Shown here: piece by piece, positions 1-6,028 of the stretch | Position numbering within the stretch: the first letter of the stretch is position 1 | How the letters are laid out: the number at the start of each line of letters is the position of its first letter | Origin: Scleromatobacter sp045810285 | GTDB lineage: Bacteria > Pseudomonadota > Gammaproteobacteria > Burkholderiales > Burkholderiaceae_C | Assembly: GCA_045810285.1 (NCBI GenBank) | Contig: JBJMWE010000307.1 | Span: 1-9,958, forward strand | DNA length: 9,958 nucleotides | Reading direction: 5' to 3' | Program-made: the position numbers and the translations under genes | The notes under the pieces: generated by a model | What the model saw: only the letters and a program-made list of their open reading frames with translations | Told to the model about the DNA's origin: nothing | Database searches by the model: none

Positions 1-647
<647 letters not shown>

Positions 648-651
<4 letters not shown>

Positions 652-688
652 GGCGGGTTGGCCGCAGGCGTGACCCGCCGTTCGCCGG
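648..688 (+). repeat. 41-bp palindromic intergenic repeat, copy 1
   Basis: This copy matches 4834-4874 at 39 of 41 positions; the differences are at 660 and 672. The core is a hairpin: arm GGCGGGTTG (652-660), an inner GCC/GGC pairing around 661-669, and arm TGACCCGCC (671-679). Both differences change A to G and turn A-U pairs into G-U wobbles, so pairing survives in plus-strand RNA but not in the opposite strand. The repeat's own TAG supplies the ettA stop codon. There is no T-tract, so it is not a standard intrinsic terminator. A 13-bp piece (676-688) recurs at 698-710. It resembles a REP-type element; no partner transposase is visible in the window. Confidence 0.8.
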
Positions 689-897
689 TGCGCGGTTCGC
701 CGTTCGCCGGCCAGCGCGCACGCCACCGCACCGGACGATTCGCCTCCACGCACGCTCGCATCGCGTGCCGAGGGCGTTTCCAGGGCTGCACCGTCACGAA
801 ACACCCCCATTTTTGGGCAACGCCAATTTCCAGCGTTGTCAGTACACTGATCCGAGCAGTCGAGTAGACATTCGACGCACCGAATGAAGGGGGAAAA

Positions 898-1521
898 ATG
901 ACGTTCAAGGCACTCACGTGCGGCGCAGCCGCCGCCCTGCTGGCGATCGCCGGCTCCGCGGGCGCTGCCACGGTCACGTTCGACTCGCTGGTGAACCCGG
1001 GCATCTGGGCCTACACCGGCGATACCTATACCGAGCAAGGCATGTCGTTCGCGGCCACCGTGCGCACGAACGGCTACTCCCTGTACGCCTACGGGCTCGA
1101 GAACCCGAACAACGCCGACGTGGACGGCGCCACCCTGCACCAGGAGTTCGAAGGCCACTACGGCGGTCTTGTCATCACGCCTGAGGGCGGCCGCGGCAGC
1201 TTCACGCTGACCTCGCTCGACCTGGCCGACACCTGGCTCGACCCGGACCTGGGACGCCCCCCGGGCGGCACGGTGGACATCGGCTACTACGACGCGTCTG
1301 GCGTGCATTACCAGCAGCTGACGCTGGACGATCAGGCCGGCCTGCAGACGTTCACGTTCAACCTGACCGGCGTGCGCTCGTTCACGCTCTGGAGCAACAA
1401 CTACCAGCTGGACAACGTCCAGGTCAGCGACGTCATCGCGGTGCCGGAGCCGTCGTCGTACGCGCTGATGCTGGCCGGCCTGGCCGGCGTCATCGGCCTG
1501 TCGCGCCGCCGCAAGGCCTGA
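898..1521 (+). CDS. PEP-CTERM sorted secreted protein, function unknown
   Basis: This 207-residue protein is probably exported and anchored or processed by the exosortase (EpsH) system, usually linked to exopolysaccharide or biofilm matrix. It has a Sec signal peptide (hydrophobic to about residue 20, likely cleavage after AGA at 21-23). A beta-rich middle follows, rich in Thr, Gly and Tyr and ending in a TLWSNNYQLDNVQV strand. The C-terminus is a classic sorting tail: VPEP (182-185), a hydrophobic helix (about 188-201) and RRRK (203-206). The start is supported by AAGGGGG at 887-893, five bases ahead. No exosortase is in the window, so processing must occur in trans. The 5' spacer (689-897) shows no convincing sigma70 or sigma54 promoter by eye. 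A terminator follows closely. The middle may be a carbohydrate-binding-like beta sandwich, but that is inference. Confidence 0.9.
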   Translation: MTFKALTCGAAAALLAIAGSAGAATVTFDSLVNPGIWAYTGDTYTEQGMSFAATVRTNGYSLYAYGLENPNNADVDGATLHQEFEGHYGGLVITPEGGRGSFTLTSLDLADTWLDPDLGRPPGGTVDIGYYDASGVHYQQLTLDDQAGLQTFTFNLTGVRSFTLWSNNYQLDNVQVSDVIAVPEPSSYALMLAGLAGVIGLSRRRKA

Positions 1522-1543
1522 GCGGCGTTCGCGCCCACCAGCC

Positions 1544-1568
1544 AAAGCCGCCTCCGGGCGGCTTTTTC
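1544..1568 (+). terminator. Intrinsic terminator of the PEP-CTERM gene
   Basis: A perfect stem AAAGCCGCC (1544-1552) / GGCGGCTTT (1557-1565) with loop TCCG is followed by a run of T (1563-1567), 22 bases after the stop codon. On the minus strand the same stem is followed by only three T, so it may weakly terminate the convergent DUF481 gene as well. Bases 1547-1568 are identical to the rpmG terminator read on the minus strand. Confidence 0.9.
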
Positions 1569-1645
1569 AATGCGTTGCGCGTACGCACAGGCGTGCGCGT
1601 GCGTGACGCGCGTGCCTGCGCGAGTGCACGCGAGACGGCGCGCGG
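1569..1645. other. Alternating purine/pyrimidine GC tract between convergent genes
   Basis: This is the gap between the terminator and the stop of the convergent DUF481 gene. It holds several strictly alternating runs: 1576-1589 (14 nt, containing the palindrome GCGTACGC at 1579-1586), 1591-1605 (15 nt), 1606-1615 (10 nt) and 1624-1632 (9 nt). Such runs of GC/GT/CA steps favour Z-DNA under negative supercoiling. No gene or other known site is seen here. Confidence 0.5.
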
Positions 1646-1656
1646 CGCGGCCGGGC

Positions 1657-2421
1657 TCAGTCGAAGCGCAGCGAGACGCCGGTCACGAACAGCGTGTCGT
1701 TGCGGCCCAGGCCTTCGCCGGGCCGGCTGTCGTAGCGATGCGAGAGCGTGGCGGTGAGCGCCAGCTGCCTGGTCATCGCCACGGACAGGCCGGCGTCGAA
1801 CACGGTGCGCACGTCGCCGGTGTCGCGCAGGTTGGGGTACACGGTCAGCTTCTGCTTGAAGGTCGTGGTGTCGCTCAGCTTGTTGTTGGACTCCTCGGCG
1901 AACAGCAGCTCGGCGTGGTCGTAGCGGCGGCGCGTCTCGTCCTGGATCACCTGCTCGTGGCGGTAGCGATCCATCGTGTAGGCGAGACCGGCCGACAGGT
2001 CGAAGCTCTGGTCCGGCTTCTTGACGACGTGATAGCCGATGCCCGAGCCGAGCGTGGTGCGCAGCGAGAGGTCGCTCGGCAGGTCGTGCAGCAGGTCGAG
2101 CTCGCCGAAGCCGAACCATTGCGGCGTGAAGTCGCTCGAGTAGAGCGCGCTGCCGCCCACGTGGTTGGCGGTGGTGGCGCCGGCGCTGCGCGCGTACTGC
2201 GCCGCGCCGGTGAGGGCCCACTTGTCGGTCGTGGTGAGCTTGATCACGTCGGCGCCCAGCGACGCGCTCTTGGCGTCGGTGTTGCCCGTGGCGATGCTCG
2301 CGCCCGCGGTGAACAGCGAACGCCATTGGCCGTCCGGCTTCTGGGTGACCTGCGCATGGGCGTGCAGCGGACTGGCGGCGACTGCGCACAGCAGGGCGCG
2401 GGCGAGGGAACGGATCTGCAT
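1657..2421 (-). CDS. DUF481 family outer-membrane beta-barrel protein
   Basis: This is a 254-residue exported protein of the DUF481 (YdiY-like, 'salt-induced outer membrane protein') family, whose function is not known. The start ATG (2421) has GGAG eight bases upstream. A Sec signal peptide covers residues 1-23, with likely cleavage after AHA (21-23). The mature part begins with a family-like segment (FTAGASIATGNTDAKSASL), followed by alternating amphipathic strands (for example WALTGAAQYARS, FGFGELDLLHD, SFDLSAGLAYTM, LALTATLSHRYDS). The final strand, LFVTGVSLRFD, resembles an outer-membrane C-terminal strand but ends in Asp rather than the usual Phe. It is convergent with the PEP-CTERM gene and lies 115 bp downstream of the small minus-strand gene ending at 2537, so it could be read through from that unit or have its own promoter; none is obvious. 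Confidence 0.82.
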   Translation of the reverse strand: MQIRSLARALLCAVAASPLHAHAQVTQKPDGQWRSLFTAGASIATGNTDAKSASLGADVIKLTTTDKWALTGAAQYARSAGATTANHVGGSALYSSDFTPQWFGFGELDLLHDLPSDLSLRTTLGSGIGYHVVKKPDQSFDLSAGLAYTMDRYRHEQVIQDETRRRYDHAELLFAEESNNKLSDTTTFKQKLTVYPNLRDTGDVRTVFDAGLSVAMTRQLALTATLSHRYDSRPGEGLGRNDTLFVTGVSLRFD

Positions 2422-2536
2422 CTGGACGACTCCGGGGCAAAGCGATTGACCGCGCGCTGTGGCAGATCACGCGCCCGTGGCGGTGTCGTCGTGAAAGAGA
2501 TGTTTCAGGCCGCGGGCGTCGCGGCGCGGCCGGCCT

Positions 2537-2998
2537 TCAGCGGGCCGGCGTCACGGCGTAGCCGTCGAGGGCCACGTGGTAGCGCTGGCCGTGCTCGTTC
2601 TCCACCAGCAGGCGGCGCTCGGCGGCCTGAAGCTCGAGGTGCACGAAGAACACGTCCTGCACGTCGGCTTCGAGGTCGGGGTCGAACGCGACCGCATAGA
2701 CCTTGATGGCGGCCACGCGCTTGCCGGTGGCGAGGTCGGTGACGCCCAGGTAGCCGGTGCGCTGGTCGAGGTGCTCATGCTCGCCGTCGATGATCTGCTC
2801 GTACCTGCGGCCTTCGAACTCGACCGGGTCGACATCGGGCGGACCGATGCGGCTGAAGCTCATGTCGTCGTCGGACATCCGTCTCTCCTTGGGTTGGCCC
2901 GGCCGTGCGCAACCGGCCACGCCCGCCACGACGGTCGCCGCGGCGACTCGGAGCAGGGCGCGGCGCGCGGCATCGGCACGGGGCGAGGTGTTGCTCAA
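2537..2998 (-). CDS. Small protein of unknown function, possible Tat-type lipoprotein, coupled to the M35 peptidase gene
   Basis: I do not recognise an assigned function. From TTG at 2998 the product has 153 residues: an N-terminus with twin arginines (ARRALLRV, 12-13), a hydrophobic stretch, and lipobox VAGC with Cys30. This TTG overlaps the upstream peptidase stop as TTGA, which suggests translational coupling. Codons between TTG and the internal ATG at 2878 are almost all G/C-ending, as expected for coding DNA. However, that ATG (Met41) has AAGGAG at 2885-2890 with ideal spacing and would give a 113-residue cytosolic form. The body is acidic, with motifs such as FEGRRYEQIIDGEHEH, TGYLGVTDLATGK, IKVYAV and DLEADVQDVFF, then a polar C-terminal part; it looks like a small beta-rich fold. 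The reading frame is well supported; start and location are open. A partner, inhibitor or immunity role for the peptidase is inference from coupling only. Confidence 0.75.
   Translation of the reverse strand: MSNTSPRADAARRALLRVAAATVVAGVAGCARPGQPKERRMSDDDMSFSRIGPPDVDPVEFEGRRYEQIIDGEHEHLDQRTGYLGVTDLATGKRVAAIKVYAVAFDPDLEADVQDVFFVHLELQAAERRLLVENEHGQRYHVALDGYAVTPAR
2885..2890 (-). promoter_or_regulatory. Strong internal Shine-Dalgarno for the ATG at 2878
   Basis: AAGGAG on the minus strand stands six bases before ATG 2878-2876, inside the reading frame that starts at TTG 2998. It is the best ribosome binding site in this part of the window. It could mean that the true start is 2878, or that both a lipoprotein and a cytosolic form are made. 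Confidence 0.6.
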
Positions 2999-4056
2999 TT
3001 CCAGTTCTTGGTCTGCTTGACCAGCTTGCCACCCGTGCCGCCGAGCGCGCGCAGGCGCTCGCCGTCGGTCAGGGCGCCGGCGCAGTCGGCCGCGAAGAAC
3101 GCCCATGAATCGGCATTGGTCGCCGCCTTGTCGGCCGTGATCTTCGCGCCCGGGCCGATACCTCGGAAGGCATAGCCGTTGTCCTGCGTGCCCACCTCGG
3201 TATGCGTGCATTCGTGGACCAGGACGCGGGCCCAGTTCTTCTTCATGTCGTGCAGCACCGAGATGTCGTAGTTCTCGAACAGCGCCTTCTCGATGTAGAT
3301 GGTGCGCGGGCGCTCGAACTTGCCGTCCGTACGGCGCACGAACGCCTCGACGGTGTTCTTCTTCGCGTCGCCGCGGTACATCGGCATGTCGGTGATCACG
3401 ACTTGATTGTGGTTCAGCGCGAACGCGATCTTCTTGAAACCGGCCAGCAGGACGGCGATGGTCTTGTCGACGTCCGCGGCCGCCGTGTCCGACGCCGCGA
3501 ACCAGCGTTCGACGATCGCCCGCGACGCCGGCGTCGATGCGGCATTGCCGAGCACGACCTTGGCAGACTCGCACCAGCTGAGCCCGAGCTGCATCGCCTC
3601 GGCGAGGTGATCCTTCGTCTCCTCGGAGAACTGCTCGGTGACGTCGGCCAGCTTGGCCTTGACCTTCGTGGCATCGGCCTTGACGTCCAGCAGTTCGTCG
3701 GAGGCGAACCTCGCATACGAGCTGGGCGTGGACACGACCCACACCTGCTGGCTGCCGCGCGCACCCGCAAGGTAGAGATGGCGCAGCATCTTCAGGCTGG
3801 CGGCCATCTTCACGGCGTCGTCCTTCACGAGGCCCGTGGCGGGGACGCCTGCGGCCTCCATGATCTTGTCCGCTTCCTTGAACTTCAGCGCGACCTCGCG
3901 GAAGTGGCTGACCTTGCCATAGAAATTCAGCTCGGGGCCTTCGGCCCCGAGCGCCTTCGTGAGGTCGAGCAGGCCGGGCAAGGCGCCGCCGAAGTCCTGG
4001 CCCTCCAATGTCTCGCGGCACAGGCGGTATTCGTCCGCGAATCCGGTGGATGGCAT
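2995..4056 (-). CDS. M35-type (aspzincin) metallopeptidase
   Basis: This 353-residue predicted zinc endopeptidase belongs to the M35 deuterolysin / lysine-specific metallo-endopeptidase group. The active site is complete: HECTH (281-285) gives two zinc histidines and catalytic Glu282, and GTQDNGYA follows with Asp292 as the expected third ligand, the aspzincin hallmark. Other family-like elements are RPRTIYIEKALF (249-260) before it and NADSWAFFAADC (314-325) after it. The N-terminal half (about 40-240) is mainly helical and unassigned. No signal peptide is seen, which is unusual because most M35 enzymes are secreted; this allows a cytosolic role or export by a route that does not use Sec. 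The ATG at 4056 is preferred because GGGAG (4066-4070) is nine bases ahead; the ATG at 4063 is in another frame and too close. The stop overlaps the TTG start of the next gene. Substrate is unknown. Confidence 0.85.
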   Translation of the reverse strand: MPSTGFADEYRLCRETLEGQDFGGALPGLLDLTKALGAEGPELNFYGKVSHFREVALKFKEADKIMEAAGVPATGLVKDDAVKMAASLKMLRHLYLAGARGSQQVWVVSTPSSYARFASDELLDVKADATKVKAKLADVTEQFSEETKDHLAEAMQLGLSWCESAKVVLGNAASTPASRAIVERWFAASDTAAADVDKTIAVLLAGFKKIAFALNHNQVVITDMPMYRGDAKKNTVEAFVRRTDGKFERPRTIYIEKALFENYDISVLHDMKKNWARVLVHECTHTEVGTQDNGYAFRGIGPGAKITADKAATNADSWAFFAADCAGALTDGERLRALGGTGGKLVKQTKNWN

Positions 4057-4084
4057 GCGTCATTTCTCCCTGTCATTGCGCCTC

Positions 4085-4120
4085 GGATGCCGGGCAGCCA
4101 TCCCGGAGCATCGGGCATCG
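4085..4120 (-). repeat. Inverted repeat upstream of the peptidase gene
   Basis: Nested palindromes lie 29-64 bases ahead of the peptidase start: CCGGG (4090-4094) / CCCGG (4102-4106) and, alternatively, GATGCC (4086-4091) / GGCATC (4114-4119). The two pairings share bases, so they are mutually exclusive. This could be an operator or a leader structure; no clear promoter is visible nearby. Confidence 0.35.
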
Positions 4121-4178
4121 ACGCCACCACCGCAAGAACCCGGATGGGGGATGGCGCGCGCGCCGGCGTCCGGAAACG

Positions 4179-4200
4179 AAAAAGCCGCCCGGAGGCGGCC
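4179..4200 (-). terminator. Intrinsic terminator of the rpmB-rpmG operon
   Basis: On the minus strand, the stem GCCGCC / GGCGGC (4199-4194 with 4189-4184) with a four-base loop is followed by five T (4183-4179). It lies about 45 bases past the rpmG stop. Its stem, loop and T-tract repeat the terminator at 1547-1568 exactly over 22 bases. Confidence 0.88.
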
Positions 4201-4245
4201 TTGGCGACTTCGGAGGGCGGCGTCGCGCCTCCGGCTCCGGGAAGG

Positions 4246-4416
4246 TCAGCGCAGCTTGATTTCCTTGTACAGGACGTGCTTGCGCGCCTTGGGATCGAAC
4301 TTCATGAATTCGAGCTTTTCGGGCGTCGTCTTCTTGTTCTTGTTCGTGGTGTAGAAATGACCCGTACCCGCGGTCGATTCCAGCTTGATCTTTTCGCGTC
4401 CACCCTTGGCAGCCAT
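4246..4416 (-). CDS. rpmG: 50S ribosomal protein L33
   Basis: This 56-residue ribosomal protein of the large subunit binds near the E site. The protein begins MAAKGGREKIKLESTAGTGH, continues with FYTTNKNKKTTPEKLEFMKF and ends in DPKARKHVLYKEIKLR, the full expected length. It contains no cysteine, so it is the zinc-independent (C-minus) form usual in proteobacteria. The ATG at 4416 has GGAG (4426-4429) nine bases upstream. It lies 21 bp after rpmB and ends shortly before the operon terminator, so it is cotranscribed with rpmB as in many bacteria. The assignment is secure. Confidence 0.97.
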   Translation of the reverse strand: MAAKGGREKIKLESTAGTGHFYTTNKNKKTTPEKLEFMKFDPKARKHVLYKEIKLR

Positions 4417-4437
4417 GGTGTGTATCTCCGGTGATGT

Positions 4438-4671
4438 TTAGAGTTCGCCCTTGGCGCGCAGGTCGGCGAGGACGGCGTCGATGCCGTTCTTGTCGATCAG
4501 TCGCAGCGCGGCCGTCGTGATGCGCAGGCGCACGAAACGGTTCTCGCTCTCGACCCAGATGCGGCGGTTCTGCAGGTTCGGCAGGAAACGGCGCTTGGTG
4601 CGGTTGTTGGCGTGGGAAACGTTGTTTCCCGTCATCGGGTGCTTACCCGTCACTTGGCAGACACGAGCCAT
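4438..4671 (-). CDS. rpmB: 50S ribosomal protein L28
   Basis: This 77-residue large-subunit ribosomal protein needed for ribosome assembly begins MARVCQVTGKHPMTGNNVSH, then has ANNRTKRRFLPNLQNRRIWV and ends LRAKGEL, all typical of L28. The frame stays open upstream to 4788, but the ATG at 4671 is chosen because AAGGAG (4678-4683) is six bases ahead, the length fits the family, and transcription probably starts near 4760, inside the extension. It is the first gene of the rpmB-rpmG operon, with an approximately 89-base leader that could host control, though no known L28 regulatory fold is recognised. Confidence 0.97.
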   Translation of the reverse strand: MARVCQVTGKHPMTGNNVSHANNRTKRRFLPNLQNRRIWVESENRFVRLRITTAALRLIDKNGIDAVLADLRAKGEL

Positions 4672-4766
4672 GAAGCTCTCCTTGATTCTCCGGGCGCACC
4701 ATGCGCACCGGGCTGGAAGGCCGGCACATACGCCAAAAGGGCGGCTGGCTCCCAAGGGAATCGCGG

Positions 4767-4795
4767 ATTCTACACGATCCGCGGGCAAACACCAA
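4767..4795 (-). promoter_or_regulatory. Sigma70-type promoter for rpmB-rpmG
   Basis: On the minus strand, -35 TTGGTG (4795-4790), a 17-base spacer and -10 TAGAAT (4772-4767) fit the sigma70 pattern well. The predicted start of transcription is near 4760, giving a leader of about 89 bases before the rpmB ATG. Confidence 0.72.
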
Positions 4796-4821
4796 CCGAC
4801 CGCAATGGGACGCGTCGGGCG

Positions 4822-4839
4822 GGGTAGGGCGGGGTAGGG
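4822..4839 (+). repeat. Tandem GGGTAGGG octamers (match to the E. coli FtsK KOPS consensus)
   Basis: GGGTAGGG occurs at 4822-4829 and again at 4832-4839 as part of a 10-bp tandem unit that leads into repeat copy 2. Both fit GGGNAGGG, the E. coli FtsK orienting consensus. In this organism the KOPS sequence is not known, and the tandem unit is also explained by partial duplication of the start of the repeat, so the functional reading is weak. Confidence 0.35.
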
Positions 4840-4874
4840 CGGGTTAGCCGCAGGCGTAACCCGCCGTTCGCCGG
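4834..4874 (+). repeat. 41-bp palindromic intergenic repeat, copy 2
   Basis: This copy has a perfect 9-bp stem, GGCGGGTTA (4838-4846) with TAACCCGCC (4857-4865), and an inner GCC/GGC pairing around a GCA loop. It lies between the trxB stop and the rpmB promoter, so it may fold in the trxB 3' untranslated RNA, read on the minus strand. It matches copy 1 (648-688) at 39 of 41 bases. Confidence 0.82.
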
Positions 4875-4916
4875 CACCACGACCCGCCCCGCGCCACCGC
4901 CCGCCCGCCGCCAGCC

Positions 4917-5882
4917 TCAGCTCAACGATTCAAGATAGCGCTGCGCATCGAGCGCCGCCATGCAGCCCGTGCCGGCCGAGGTGATCGCCTGGCGGTAGAC
5001 ATGGTCCTGCACGTCGCCGGCCGCGAAGACGCCGGGAACGCTGGTCTGCGTGGCCAGCCCTTCCGAGCCCGACTTCGTCAGGATGTAGCCGTCCTTCATC
5101 TCCAGGTGGCCCTGGAAGATGTCGGTGTTCGGGTGGTGGCCGATCGCGATGAAGCAGCCCTTGACCGGGATCTCGGCAAAGGCCTCGCCTTCGACGGACT
5201 TCGTGCGCACGCCCGTGACGCCCGTCGGGTCGCCCAGCACCTCGTCGAGCGTCTGGTCCAGGTGCAGCTGGATCTTGCCTTCCTGGGCCTTCTGCATCAG
5301 CTTGTCGATCATCACGGCCTCGGCGCGGAACTTGGCGCGGCGATGGATCAGGTGCACCTTGCGGGCGATGTTGGACAGGTACAGCGCCTCCTCGACGGCC
5401 GTGTTGCCGCCGCCCACCACGCAGACTTCCTCGCCGCGGTAGAAGAAGCCGTCGCAGGTGGCGCAGCCGCTGACGCCGCGGCCCATGAACGCCTCTTCGG
5501 ACGGCAGGCCCAGGTACTTGGCCGAGGCACCGGTGGCGATGATCAGGGCGTCGCAGGTGTAGGTGCCGGAGTCGCCGGTGAGCTTGAACGGGCGCTGGCC
5601 GAAGTCGACCTTGTTGATGTGGTCGAACACGATCTTCGTGTCGAAACGTTCGGCGTGGGCCAGGAAACGCGCCATCAGGTCGGGGCCCTGGACGCCGGCG
5701 ACGTCGGCCGGCCAGTTGTCCACCTCGGTGGTGGTCATCAGCTGTCCGCCCTGGGCGATGCCGGTCACGAGCATCGGCTTCAGGTTGGCGCGGGCCGCGT
5801 AGAGCGCCGCCGTATACCCTGCCGGGCCGGAACCGAGGATCAGTACCTGGGCGTGGTTGGAAGGGTTCTCAGAGTTACTCAT
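4917..5882 (-). CDS. trxB: Thioredoxin reductase (NADPH)
   Basis: This cytosolic flavoenzyme passes electrons from NADPH through FAD and a redox disulfide to thioredoxin. The 321 residues match the usual length of low-molecular-weight TrxB. Visible in order are the FAD Rossmann motif GSGPAG (17-22), the redox centre CATC (Cys140, Cys143), the NADPH motif GGGNTA (157-162) with HRR (180-182) for the 2'-phosphate, and the second FAD motif AAGD (287-290) followed by the typical YRQAITSAGTGCMAALDA tail. The ATG at 5882 fits the family N-terminus, although no strong Shine-Dalgarno precedes it. It is transcribed divergently from the Crp-like regulator with 146 bp between starts, so the two may share control. 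Confidence 0.97.
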   Translation of the reverse strand: MSNSENPSNHAQVLILGSGPAGYTAALYAARANLKPMLVTGIAQGGQLMTTTEVDNWPADVAGVQGPDLMARFLAHAERFDTKIVFDHINKVDFGQRPFKLTGDSGTYTCDALIIATGASAKYLGLPSEEAFMGRGVSGCATCDGFFYRGEEVCVVGGGNTAVEEALYLSNIARKVHLIHRRAKFRAEAVMIDKLMQKAQEGKIQLHLDQTLDEVLGDPTGVTGVRTKSVEGEAFAEIPVKGCFIAIGHHPNTDIFQGHLEMKDGYILTKSGSEGLATQTSVPGVFAAGDVQDHVYRQAITSAGTGCMAALDAQRYLESLS

Positions 5883-6028
5883 TACGGTTGCGGGCTCGGA
5901 AATTGCGAAATGGACGGCACAATGTCACACGACAAACTGCACCCGCGATTGTAGGGATCTCGCCCGGCCCCGCCGGCGGCTCGCGGTGCAGGGCTCAACG
6001 TCCCAAGGGATTTGCGAAAGGTTTTTGC
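5883..6028. promoter_or_regulatory. Divergent promoter region between trxB and the Crp-like gene
   Basis: This is 146 bp between divergent starts. On the minus strand TACAAT (5953-5948) is a good -10 hexamer for trxB but has no matching -35, which would fit an activated promoter. A TGTGA half-site on the minus strand (complement of TCACA, about 5925-5929) lies between that -10 and the trxB start, without a proper second half. TTGCGAAA occurs twice in direct orientation (5903-5910 with one base change at its edge, and 6012-6019). No convincing promoter for the plus-strand gene could be named by eye. Confidence 0.35.

Noticed and set aside
811..834. Possible sigma54 promoter ahead of the PEP-CTERM gene (TGGGCA near 814)
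   Set aside because: The required GC ten bases after the GG is absent.
2530..2547. CCGGCC/GGCCGG palindrome at the stop of the small protein gene as a terminator
   Set aside because: Short stem and no T-tract on the minus strand; expected often in DNA this GC-rich.
2999..4063. Minus-strand open frame running from ATG 4063 through to 2537, in a different frame from the peptidase
   Set aside because: Only its last part (from 2998) has coding character. Upstream it is an Arg/Gly-rich shadow of the peptidase gene, and its ATG is only two bases from the Shine-Dalgarno.
3202..4434. Plus-strand 410-codon open frame opposite the peptidase and rpmG
   Set aside because: It runs through a terminator and rpmG and has no recognisable domain; antisense shadow.
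4672..4788. N-terminal extension of L28 to 4788
   Set aside because: It lies across the predicted promoter and transcription start; standard L28 begins at 4671 with a strong Shine-Dalgarno.
5888..6028. N-terminal extension of the Crp-like regulator to ATG 5888
   Set aside because: It would cover the divergent promoter region and add an atypical basic leader; ATG 6029 has a suitable ribosome site and family-like N-terminus.
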